A DNA stretch of 64,000 bases from positions 82,468-146,467 of the forward strand of contig CAKQGQ010000003.1 in assembly GCA_934233735.1 (NCBI GenBank). Reading direction: 5' to 3'. This document shows, piece by piece, positions 25,528 through 32,925 of the stretch. Position numbers and translations under genes: made by a program. Position 1 is the first letter of the stretch, and each line of letters begins with the position of its first letter. This stretch comes from an uncultured Clostridia bacterium. GTDB lineage: Bacteria > Bacillota > Clostridia > Peptostreptococcales > Anaerovoracaceae. A model generated the notes under the pieces. That model had not been told where the DNA came from. It saw only the letters and a list, made by a program, of their open reading frames with translations, and ran no database searches.

Positions 25528-26470
25528 TTTTCTTTCCTCCGATTTCTTTCATCGTCTGCGTCCAGTAAGCTTCATATCCTTGGGTGCGGATAGCAAGACA
25601 TGCTTTCTTCGCTGCACCGTATGTGTCATACACCGCCATAACGGTCGGCCCACTGCCACTCATAATCACCTTGCGAACGCCATCAGTCGCCTTCATTTTT
25701 TCTTTTAATGTATTTACTTCTTTATATCGGCTGCAGGTATAGACTTCCAGCACATTAATCATGTTTGAAAGCACTTTTTCCTGCTCTTCTGTTTTCAGTG
25801 CACGGACAAGCTCACTGATATTCGGTCGTTGTGTAATGGTGCAGTCATCTATGCCCCTAAAAACTTCCTTTGTTGAAACGCCAAAAGCCGGTTTTGCAAG
25901 CACGAGATATTTTCTCATGCCCTTTTTTAACGCTCTCAGTTCGTCACCGGTACCGCTGCCCAGTGCACACTCATATGCGGTATTCTGAACCAGAACTAAA
26001 AATGGTATATCGGCTCCCAGTGCCTTACTCATTTCACAAAGCCTGCGCGTACTCAGCCGCATTTTCCACAACCGATTCAGTGCAATCATGACAGACGCCG
26101 CATTGGAGCTTCCGCCACCCAGACCTGCCGCAACCGGGATTCTTTTTTCAATATGTATGAAAAGTCTGCCCTGTTTGCCCGCAGTCTCCGCCATGATGCG
26201 CGCCGCTTTGTAAGCTAGATTTCGTTCATCTGTCGGCAAGTACGGCTTGTTTGTCGAAACGATGATTTCCATTTTTTTCGGGTAGTTTCCGTTTTTGTCC
26301 ACTCCCCCTGCTTCTTCCCAGCGCATTTGAATACTGTCTGCAAGCTGGACCTTCTGCATAACCGTTTCCAGCAGATGGTATCCATCCTCGCGTGTTCCAA
26401 GCACATCCAAGGCCAGATTCACCTTGGCATATGACTTGATTTTCACTTCGTGCACCTTCGGCTTCAACAT
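25514..26470 (-). CDS. ispE: 4-diphosphocytidyl-2-C-methyl-D-erythritol kinase
   Basis: Phosphorylates CDP-ME in the MEP isoprenoid pathway. The GHMP-kinase ATP motif is VAAGLGGGSSNAASVMIAL, and the N-terminus reads SYAKVNLALDVLG. The ATG at 26470 (AGGAG site) gives 318 aa. The longer in-frame extension is a lysine/arginine-rich stretch that overlaps the end of the upstream gene and is not part of the enzyme. It is 10 bases after the Ig/TM protein gene and overlaps the GntR gene. Confidence 0.94.
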   Translation of the reverse strand: MLKPKVHEVKIKSYAKVNLALDVLGTREDGYHLLETVMQKVQLADSIQMRWEEAGGVDKNGNYPKKMEIIVSTNKPYLPTDERNLAYKAARIMAETAGKQGRLFIHIEKRIPVAAGLGGGSSNAASVMIALNRLWKMRLSTRRLCEMSKALGADIPFLVLVQNTAYECALGSGTGDELRALKKGMRKYLVLAKPAFGVSTKEVFRGIDDCTITQRPNISELVRALKTEEQEKVLSNMINVLEVYTCSRYKEVNTLKEKMKATDGVRKVIMSGSGPTVMAVYDTYGAAKKACLAIRTQGYEAYWTQTMKEIGGKKNAEF

Positions 26471-26480
26471 CGCAAAACTC

Positions 26481-27344
26481 CTATTTTTTCTTTCCTTTTC
26501 CTTTTGCCTTCGCCTTTTGCGCTTTTCTTCTTTCTTCTTCTGCCTTCTCGGCTTCTGCAATTGCCTTACGTCCGGTTATATATTTTCCGCCTGCCGCAGA
26601 AATCGGGCGAGGTCCCTTCACATGATACTTTCCGTCATCATAGTAATCATCCTCATCCTCTTCAGCAGCCGCTTTTTTCGCAGCCTTCGCCGCTCTCTTT
26701 TCTTTTTCCTTCTGGTCTCTTTCAACGATTTCTTCTACAGACTTTCCGGTTCTCTTGGCCTCTTTATACGGATTAACCTTTTCTTCCTTCGTTTTTCCGT
26801 TCTCTTCTTCTTTCTTCTTCGCGTTCTTTGCCGTTATAATCATCATACCGCCGAAGATAGCGAGCATCATCGCCATGTTAATCCACATATTTGCGTTCTG
26901 ATTTAGGGTTTTAAACGATACGCTCTCTTCTTTTCCGAGTGTGTTTCCGTTATCGTCGGTAAAATCTGCAGAAAGCTTGAAAGTGTATGTTGAGCTCTGC
27001 TCGATTTTTACACCTTTATCTGCACTGCTATTGTCAAAAAGCACCAGAACTACGCCCGGTTCCTGTGTCGAATACAGAACCTGCGTCGGTAAAACATTTC
27101 CCTCTTCATCATATAGCTTTACGGCATTTTCATTCGCCTTCTTCAGCTTCTCCTGCGTGAATGTCGTGTCAAAGTACAGCTTGACGCCCATGTTTTCAAC
27201 TGCTGTACCTGTTGCACCATCCTTCGGATAAGTATCCTTCAGTTCCAGCTTTCCGGCGCCGTCTGCCGCTGCTGCGAAGCAAAACGCAGTGGAAAGTACC
27301 GTCAAAATCACTACAAGGCTGAGAATTTTGCCTATTCTTTTCAT
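26481..27344 (-). CDS. Membrane protein with extracellular Ig-like domain and Lys-rich tail
   Basis: A 287-aa protein of unknown function. It has a signal peptide (about 1-24) and an Ig-like domain of the Big_5 kind (about 35-145: YPKDGATGTAVENMGVKLYF). One membrane helix follows (MWINMAMMLAIFGGMMII), then a ~110-residue cytoplasmic tail very rich in Lys, Glu and Ala, ending KAKGKGKKK. The basic tail could touch nucleic acid, ribosomes or acidic lipid. Its ATG overlaps the tadA stop as ATGA and ispE follows by 10 bases. Confidence 0.75.
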   Translation of the reverse strand: MKRIGKILSLVVILTVLSTAFCFAAAADGAGKLELKDTYPKDGATGTAVENMGVKLYFDTTFTQEKLKKANENAVKLYDEEGNVLPTQVLYSTQEPGVVLVLFDNSSADKGVKIEQSSTYTFKLSADFTDDNGNTLGKEESVSFKTLNQNANMWINMAMMLAIFGGMMIITAKNAKKKEEENGKTKEEKVNPYKEAKRTGKSVEEIVERDQKEKEKRAAKAAKKAAAEEDEDDYYDDGKYHVKGPRPISAAGGKYITGRKAIAEAEKAEEERRKAQKAKAKGKGKKK

Positions 27345-27850
27345 TTCTTTGTGTCCTCCGATTTCTGTTCTTTTGTATTTTTTTTACGAGTTCTCAGTTC
27401 TCTGAAAAAGTCTCTTACAATTTCCTGACAACGAGTTTTAGTCAATCCTTCTTCTATTTCAAATACTTCAACCTGATGGTTGAGTTTCGGCTCCTGAACG
27501 ATATTGAAAATTGAGCCGCATCCCCCTGCTTTCGGATCCATCGCGCCGATGTAGAGTTTTTCGATTCGCGCCCACACGAGAGCCCCTGCGCACATACTGC
27601 ACGGCTCTACCGTCACATACATATTGCAGCCGGTAAGCCTGCGCCAGCCAAGAGTTTCTCCAAGCGCCTTTCCTGCCTGCCTTATGGCAACAATTTCGGC
27701 ATGCGCGGTTGGATCTTTTTCTGTTTCCGTCAGATTATGCCCTCTGCCGATGATTACACCGTCTTTTTCAATAACCGCTCCGATTGGGATTTCACCCTTG
27801 TCGCGGGCTTTTTCCGCTTCTTTCAAAGCCTCTAACATAAACTTTTCCAT
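27341..27850 (-). CDS. tadA: tRNA(Arg) adenosine-34 deaminase
   Basis: Converts A34 to inosine in tRNA-Arg(ACG). The zinc site is complete: DPTAHAEIVAI (HAE) and EPCSMCAGALVWARI (PCxxC). I take the ATG at 27850, giving 169 aa; ATGs at 27865 and 27838 are also possible because no ribosome site stands out. The C-terminal ~20 residues are charged (KKNTKEQKSEDTKK) and beyond the usual TadA end. Overlap with the next gene indicates one operon through ispE. Confidence 0.92.
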   Translation of the reverse strand: MEKFMLEALKEAEKARDKGEIPIGAVIEKDGVIIGRGHNLTETEKDPTAHAEIVAIRQAGKALGETLGWRRLTGCNMYVTVEPCSMCAGALVWARIEKLYIGAMDPKAGGCGSIFNIVQEPKLNHQVEVFEIEEGLTKTRCQEIVRDFFRELRTRKKNTKEQKSEDTKK

Positions 27851-27932
27851 ATACCTTAGAATCATATCATATTTTGGGGCATTATTCAACTGTATTTTGC
27901 ATACAATTCTGTACAAAACATCAAGTTTTTCG

Positions 27933-28421
27933 TTAAACCTCTGAAATTCTCAGTGTTTTTTTGTCCAAAGCCGCAATCCAGTAGCCGTAGAGGAAGTCTG
28001 CGCGCTCGTCCTCGAGTTCTTCAAGATCTTCATAAAATGCCTCTCCGCCCCGTATCGGCTGCCAAAGTGTGAACCCGGTTTTGCCTTCTGCCGGCTGCTC
28101 TTCCTTCAAAAAACGCCCCGGTATTCCGATGAAGTTTCCGTTTGCCGATTGTCCTATAATAAAATGTCCATATTTCTTCGCCGCTTCCGCCCCCTCCGGG
28201 CAAAAGCTTTCAAGCAGTTCTATTTTTGTTTCCTTATGCCAGTAGCTATGCGTTTCGTCGCGGGCGAAAAGCCTTTCCTCTGTCTCGCTTTCCTTGCCGG
28301 CCTGTTCTTGCAGTTTTGCACTGCCGGTCGCGCCCGCCTCATTTAGGTCTGCCGCTTCCCTTTGCTTTTGCATAAGCCTGCTCAAAAAATACATTACATA
28401 TGGTCCGTACTGATTTCCCAT
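27933..28421 (-). CDS. Conserved hypothetical protein
   Basis: A 162-aa protein that I do not recognise. It begins MGNQYGPYVMYFLSRLMQKQ, has a low-complexity Glu/Ala segment (about 25-50), and then a compact domain with HFIIGQSANGNFIGIPGRF and LWQPIRGGEAFY. The C-terminal sequence IAALDKKTLRISEV looks beta-rich. There is no signal peptide or membrane helix. It lies 82 bases upstream of tadA on the same strand and divergent from the CvpA-like gene, with about 60 bases of shared promoter region. Confidence 0.6.
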   Translation of the reverse strand: MGNQYGPYVMYFLSRLMQKQREAADLNEAGATGSAKLQEQAGKESETEERLFARDETHSYWHKETKIELLESFCPEGAEAAKKYGHFIIGQSANGNFIGIPGRFLKEEQPAEGKTGFTLWQPIRGGEAFYEDLEELEDERADFLYGYWIAALDKKTLRISEV

Positions 28422-28484
28422 TGCCCTCCGCCTCCTTTTTTAGTAAAATATACATAGTATAATATGTAATCAGGGGGGCTTCTT

Positions 28485-29123
28485 ATGATAATGGATATTT
28501 TAGTTCTGGCAGTTTTCGCTCTATCGCTCTTCCTTTCCCTGCGCAAAGGTTTCGCGGCGGCACTCGCCGGATTTTTTAAAGGAATTGCCGCAGTCGTACT
28601 CGCATGGTTTTTCTGCGGTGACCTTGCCGCGATGCTTTTGAAAGTCCCTGCTGTTCACACATTCGCTGTTCAAAAAATCTCGCAGCAGCTTTCCGTCCGC
28701 TGGGAGAACTCCGATATTTACAAAGCTCTCCCTGAGCTTTTCACTTCGGGGGAAAACAATATTTCGAATCTGCTCATCAATGAAGGTGCAGGCAGGCTTG
28801 CCGCGCTGTTTCTTACGATTCTCTCTTTCTTCTTGATTCTGGTGGGGGTTCGACTTCTCGCCTCTGCTGCCGAAAAGCTTTTTTCGCATAAGGAGCGCGG
28901 CGGTTTCATCGGTTTCTCGGACAGGCTTTTAGGTCTTCTGTTCGGAATCGTTATCGCAATTTTTAACATACTGCTTTTTCTGGCGCTCCTGCTTCCGCTG
29001 GTCGGCATCGTCGTTCCTTCCTGGAGTGAAACGCTGCCGCAATGGTTTGAAGGATCTTATGTCGCAAAGGATATTTACGACAATAATCTTTTGCTCATTC
29101 TGATTCGTGATTTTATTGTCTGA
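28485..29123 (+). CDS. CvpA family membrane protein
   Basis: A 212-aa integral membrane protein with about four hydrophobic segments. The N-terminus (MDILVLAVFALSLFLSLRKGF) shows the CvpA-type RKG turn, and FIGFSDRLLGLLFGIVIAIF near residues 143-162 matches the family's G-x-x-D-R-x-x-G-x-x-x-G signature. The family is tied to colicin V production in E. coli and to peptidoglycan amidase delivery elsewhere; the role here is unknown. A strong AGGGGGG ribosome site precedes the ATG. Confidence 0.85.
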   Translation: MIMDILVLAVFALSLFLSLRKGFAAALAGFFKGIAAVVLAWFFCGDLAAMLLKVPAVHTFAVQKISQQLSVRWENSDIYKALPELFTSGENNISNLLINEGAGRLAALFLTILSFFLILVGVRLLASAAEKLFSHKERGGFIGFSDRLLGLLFGIVIAIFNILLFLALLLPLVGIVVPSWSETLPQWFEGSYVAKDIYDNNLLLILIRDFIV

Positions 29124-29146
29124 TACGCATATTTTAAAAATATTGT

Positions 29147-29174
29147 TTGACTATACTATATATAGGTGTATAAT
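29147..29174 (+). promoter_or_regulatory. Probable sigma-A promoter of the NrdD-tail-like gene
   Basis: TTGACT (29147-29152) and TATAAT (29169-29174) with a 16-base spacer, 60 bases upstream of the start codon. Confidence 0.65.
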
Positions 29175-29236
29175 ACATATATATAACGATAATAATCTAA
29201 ATATAGGTTCAGTTTTACGAAAGAGAGGTACGGAAA

Positions 29237-29515
29237 ATGGGTGTCGCAGTAACCGGAAATGTGTCCCTAATGGAAGGAAAAGCCTATGTGGACTATCTTG
29301 AAAAGAAATATAACAGAAAGCTGAAAAAGCTGGATGTCGCAATTGACGGCGATTATGCCGATTTAAATTATGAGTTTGAACCGGCTCCGTTTGAAAGAAT
29401 ACGGAGAATTACCGGCTATCTGGTAGGTACGATGGACCACTGGAACGATGCGAAGGCTGCCGAAGAGGCCGACCGCGTGAAACACGATGTGTCGAGCGGC
29501 TTCGAAAGATTATAG
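29237..29515 (+). CDS. Small orphan protein resembling the NrdD C-terminal region
   Basis: A 92-aa protein. Its second half (RIRRITGYLVGTMDHWNDAK, then ADRVKHDV) follows the pattern of the last part of anaerobic ribonucleotide reductases (R-x-x-G-Y-L...W/F-N-x-x-K...D-R-V-x-H). The large catalytic part and the glycyl-radical segment RVCGY are missing: an isoleucine-threonine replaces the cysteine position. It has its own promoter and AGAGAGGT ribosome site, so it is a gene and not debris. Short NrdD-annotated proteins of this sort occur in Clostridia; no function is known to me. Confidence 0.6.
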   Translation: MGVAVTGNVSLMEGKAYVDYLEKKYNRKLKKLDVAIDGDYADLNYEFEPAPFERIRRITGYLVGTMDHWNDAKAAEEADRVKHDVSSGFERL

Positions 29516-29536
29516 TTTGAGAGTTTTTCCACTTAT

Positions 29537-29576
29537 TTAGCATTGTGCATAACACTTTTATTTAGCTTTGTGCTAA
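29537..29576. promoter_or_regulatory. Two operator-like palindromes in the XRE (29615) promoter
   Basis: TTAGCATTGTGCATAA (29537-29552) and TTAGCTTTGTGCTAA (29562-29576) are two versions of one dyad, TTAGCA-TTG-TGCTAA, 25 bases apart. The second lies in the -35 to -10 interval in front of TATTAT (29583-29588), where a bound repressor would block transcription. A near-identical copy is at 32886-32901. Confidence 0.6.
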
Positions 29577-29614
29577 ACTCTCTATTATACGCTATTCATT
29601 ACGAGGAGTACGCA

Positions 29615-30040
29615 ATGCCAAAGAAAACTACCACAAATCTTGAAAACGAGTTGAAGCGATGTGAAACGCTGGAAGATTTTTTGAATGTGAACAAAATGGA
29701 ACTCGCTACAACCTCTCTCGCACAGCAGATTCAGGCTTTCATTGAAAGCAAAGGGCTCACCAGATCCGATGTCGTCAAAGCCTGCAATCTGAATGAGGTT
29801 TATGCTTATCAGATTATTTCAGGTGCCCGCAGACCTTCCAGAGACAAGCTTTTGTGCCTATGCTTTGCGATGCGTGCTACCCTTGATGAAACACATGAGC
29901 TGCTCATTCATGGCGGATTTGCGCCTCTTTATGTGCGGAATCAGCGGGACAGCATTATCCTTTTTTCGATTTCCCATGATGAAACCATTATGCAGCTTAA
30001 TCTTAGACTGTACGAGCACGGGGAGGCGTTGCTGGAATAA
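29615..30040 (+). CDS. HTH regulator of the kinase-associated XRE type
   Basis: A 141-aa protein from the ATG at 29615 (GAGGAG site); the upstream extension runs through the promoter dyads and is not coding. After ~45 residues a lambda-repressor-like HTH appears: KGLTRSDVVKACNLNEVYAY then QIISGARRPSRDKLL. The tail PLYVRNQRDSIILFSISHDE is characteristic of a Firmicutes group that I have often seen next to Ser/Thr kinases. Here a membrane kinase gene lies 2.9 kb away. It probably binds the dyads at its own promoter and the copy before the exported protein gene. Confidence 0.82.
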   Translation: MPKKTTTNLENELKRCETLEDFLNVNKMELATTSLAQQIQAFIESKGLTRSDVVKACNLNEVYAYQIISGARRPSRDKLLCLCFAMRATLDETHELLIHGGFAPLYVRNQRDSIILFSISHDETIMQLNLRLYEHGEALLE

Positions 30041-30066
30041 TTTTTTAGATTTGGATGATATTTCGC

Positions 30067-30122
30067 AAAAATATATTTTTTTCAACATCGAAATCGACAA
30101 AAAGTATATTTTTTTCAATATC
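30067..30122. repeat. Two direct copies of an AT-rich 23-24-bp element
   Basis: AAAAATATATTTTTTTCAAC (30067 on) recurs with few changes from 30099, between the XRE stop and the terminator. It may help separate the two convergent units; function unknown. Confidence 0.5.
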
Positions 30123-30130
30123 AAAGAATT

Positions 30131-30166
30131 AGGGCGGTCCAATCGGACCGCCCTTTGTGTATTTTT
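30131..30166. terminator. Terminator between the XRE gene and the large exported protein gene
   Basis: A perfect 10-bp GC-rich stem (30131-30140 with 30145-30154) is followed on the plus strand by TTGTGTATTTTTT. The minus-strand T-tract is poorer, so it mainly serves the XRE gene but may work both ways. Confidence 0.8.
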
Positions 30167-30171
30167 TGTAC

Positions 30172-32793
30172 TTATTTCATCGTTCTGAAAGCCTTAGTTG
30201 AGTAGTCTGTATAGAACTTTTCGCCGTTGATGATAACGAAAGCTCTTACTTTGTAGTAATATGTCTTACCCTTAACCAAGTCTTTGCTATTGATGTAACT
30301 TGTCTTAGTTGTTGTGAAGTAAGGAGTCTTGCCGTATCCGGAGAACTTCTTCGTGGATCTGTAGATTTCAAATCCGTCGAACTTCATTCCGTCCGGAATG
30401 TTCCAAGTAAGCTTGATGGCTCTCTTGCCTCTCAGCTTGGAATATTTGGATTTAGCCTTGAAGATTTCCTTATCTACGGAACCAACCGCCTTAATCTGAG
30501 CTTTTTCTTCAGTGGTGAGAACCTTGTCGATTTCTGCCTGCGCTGCTTCCCGGATTGCCTTTACTTCTTCTTCCGTCTTAGCGTTCTTGATGTCAGCTGC
30601 AGCCTTGTCAAGGATTGCCTTTACTTCTGCCTGTTCAGCATCATCGTACTTGTTAGCGGATGCTGCTGCGGAGATGGCAGTGTTAGCCTCAGTTTTCGCC
30701 TTGTCAAGCGGAGTTTCGGCAGGAGTTACGAATCCACCGCCGCCGGAGGAGGAACCACCGGATGTGCCGCCGCCTGAAGTCTTGTTAACTTCTTCGACCG
30801 AGTACATTGAGAAATGATTAGTATCAAATGTGAGTTCGCCGGTTTCAGTATTGTAATTACAATCTACAGCAGTTTTATTTCCTACTGCATCTACATAGTA
30901 TACCTGTGGCTTCTTGCTTGCATCTTGAAGTTGGTAACCTAAGTTTATGGTCGCAACACCATCCTCGAAATTAGAAATCGTTCCATTATCAGCCTCGGTT
31001 TCTAATGTCAAATCCACAATTTTCGTTGCACCTTCAAGGTTTTTTGCTACATTTGCATTTGTTACATCTTCTGCTTCAATGTTTTCGATGTTTAAGGTTA
31101 CCGTCTGCTCCTTCTCATTTATCTTCGTCAGAACCTTGTCATCAAATGTTACAGTAGCTAAATTTGTTTGAACCTCCATTGTGGTTTTATCTTGTACAAT
31201 ATTAATTTTATCTTGTCCGAATATGTCATTTGAGATAAATATCGATGCATTCTTTATATCGCACTTATCATTACTTGCTTCAAATCCTTCGTAGGATGTT
31301 TTTCTGGCATCATACTTCCAGTGATTGTCCCTGTTCTCAAATTTTTTGCTATCCCATTTCAAAAAATCTGCAACCGATCTCGTCCAAAGGAAAATATTTT
31401 TGTGAACAGTCTTTCCTGAAGCGTCGCTCAAATACGGATCTCTGCCGGTATAGTAAAGCCTGTATGCAAGTCCTTTTCTGTCTTTCCCCCTGTCGTATGA
31501 AATTTCCATTACGTCTGAGCCATCATTCACCATACTAAAGGAAAACGGATTTTCATTAGCCTTCACCTTTTCATACTTATCTCCGCCGACACAAACTTGA
31601 ACTTCAATATCAGTTTCCGGATTTACTTTAACGAAGTAGTCCTCATCAATGCGTTTCATTTCACCGTCTGTGATGACATACTTAACATACTTCTTTTCTC
31701 TTGTATTCTTAAAAATACTTATAGTACCATATCCTAATGCTTCCCAATTTTCATCACTTTGTTTCTCCATATCGCAAAACTGGAGGATATATTCTTCAGG
31801 TTCATTTCTAACCTGAATGGTGAAGTATGCTTCCCACTTAGGGCTGTCCTTATCATCTGTAAATTTTAAGGTATAATATGATTCCTCCTTGCCAGATTCA
31901 ATTGTGAACCCTTCGTTATCGCTTTTATTCGCTGAGCATTCTCTTTCTTCTTCCCAATCGTTATATACGACTTCCACATCATACTTGTTTAATTCATTGC
32001 CGTTATGCAAGACCTTGCCGGTAACACTCTTGTTTGGAGCCAAAACAATTACTTCTCCGGTTTTCTTTTCTATTCCATTAATTTGCAAAGCAACATTATG
32101 CGCACCTGCATCATCATTGGAAATATCGGTACCATTCCAGATAAAGGTAGACTCGCAATTTTTTTCATCTTTTTGGTAACTGATAACTATATCACTCTTT
32201 CCGTTTCCCGTTGTAGTAAATTCCAGCTTGCCTTGTCCCTTATTTTCAACCTTTAAAACCGCACTGCTTTTCGCGGAAACAGTGTAATTTTCTGTGATTT
32301 CCTTTTCGCCAAACATAATTTGAGCAGTTGCCGTTTTTCTTCCGGTTATGTTTCTTCCGGTTTTCATAACGGTATTGTCTTCAAATTTCAATCGAATACC
32401 GGCAACAACCCTTACTGTCAAGGTGATTGTCTTACCGCGATAAGTCAACGGCACTTCACAAGTTTCTCCCTCATTTGCTGTTCCGCCCATTCTGATTTCC
32501 ATAACTTTTCCGTCAGGGCTTACTCCGGGAAAGCAAATTCCATTTGTCGGAGGTTCTGCCATCGGGTCCGCTATGCCCTCCGTAGATTCTACTTGTTTGC
32601 CGTCGAAATATATTGGCATTTCGCAAAGGCCGCCCTCTTCAATCTCAATGACCCCCTCGGTTATGTAATTCCCGTTATATTCAACGGACAATCCCATAGG
32701 AGGTTTAGATCCACCTTCTGCCCACGCCATGCTCGGCATCATGGTCAGTACCATGCAAAGCGTCAGCATAAGCGCAAAAACTTTTTTCTTCAT
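30172..32793 (-). CDS. Large exported Ig-like protein with C-terminal Fn3-like module
   Basis: An 873-aa secreted protein of unknown function. From the ATG at 32793 there is a signal peptide ending MMPSMAWA-E. The long first part (~30-660) is beta-rich and looks like several Ig-like domains, including a conserved tail DTNHFSMYSVEEV. A Gly/Ser linker (about 668-685), a helical Ala/Glu/Lys segment (about 690-775) and an Fn3-like module (FDGFEIYRS, GYGKTPYFTT, YYYKVRAF) follow. That last module also ends the exported protein at 18614. No sortase signal is seen. A copy of the XRE-type operator lies ~90 bases upstream, so it is a candidate target of the 29615 regulator. Confidence 0.78.
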   Translation of the reverse strand: MKKKVFALMLTLCMVLTMMPSMAWAEGGSKPPMGLSVEYNGNYITEGVIEIEEGGLCEMPIYFDGKQVESTEGIADPMAEPPTNGICFPGVSPDGKVMEIRMGGTANEGETCEVPLTYRGKTITLTVRVVAGIRLKFEDNTVMKTGRNITGRKTATAQIMFGEKEITENYTVSAKSSAVLKVENKGQGKLEFTTTGNGKSDIVISYQKDEKNCESTFIWNGTDISNDDAGAHNVALQINGIEKKTGEVIVLAPNKSVTGKVLHNGNELNKYDVEVVYNDWEEERECSANKSDNEGFTIESGKEESYYTLKFTDDKDSPKWEAYFTIQVRNEPEEYILQFCDMEKQSDENWEALGYGTISIFKNTREKKYVKYVITDGEMKRIDEDYFVKVNPETDIEVQVCVGGDKYEKVKANENPFSFSMVNDGSDVMEISYDRGKDRKGLAYRLYYTGRDPYLSDASGKTVHKNIFLWTRSVADFLKWDSKKFENRDNHWKYDARKTSYEGFEASNDKCDIKNASIFISNDIFGQDKINIVQDKTTMEVQTNLATVTFDDKVLTKINEKEQTVTLNIENIEAEDVTNANVAKNLEGATKIVDLTLETEADNGTISNFEDGVATINLGYQLQDASKKPQVYYVDAVGNKTAVDCNYNTETGELTFDTNHFSMYSVEEVNKTSGGGTSGGSSSGGGGFVTPAETPLDKAKTEANTAISAAASANKYDDAEQAEVKAILDKAAADIKNAKTEEEVKAIREAAQAEIDKVLTTEEKAQIKAVGSVDKEIFKAKSKYSKLRGKRAIKLTWNIPDGMKFDGFEIYRSTKKFSGYGKTPYFTTTKTSYINSKDLVKGKTYYYKVRAFVIINGEKFYTDYSTKAFRTMK

Positions 32794-32885
32794 ATTCTTC
32801 CTACTCCTTTCAGGCAATGAACCATCGCCATGTTAGTTAAAGATGTATCACTTCTAACATTTTAACATGAATGGAATTAAAAAAC

Positions 32886-32901
32886 TTATGCACCATGCTA
32901 A
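32886..32901. promoter_or_regulatory. Third copy of the TTAGCA-type operator, upstream of the exported protein gene
   Basis: Read on the minus strand it is TTAGCATGGTGCATAA, 15 of 16 bases identical to the copy at 29537-29552 in the XRE promoter. It lies just upstream of a possible -10 (TAAAAT, 32859-32864, minus) of the exported protein gene. Confidence 0.6.
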
Positions 32902-32925
32902 GTGATAAGTTTTTTATAGAAATTT

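Noticed and set aside
26471..26560. N-terminal extension of IspE that is rich in Lys and Arg
   Set aside because: It overlaps the end of the upstream gene, lacks a ribosome site, and all IspE similarity begins at the ATG at 26470.
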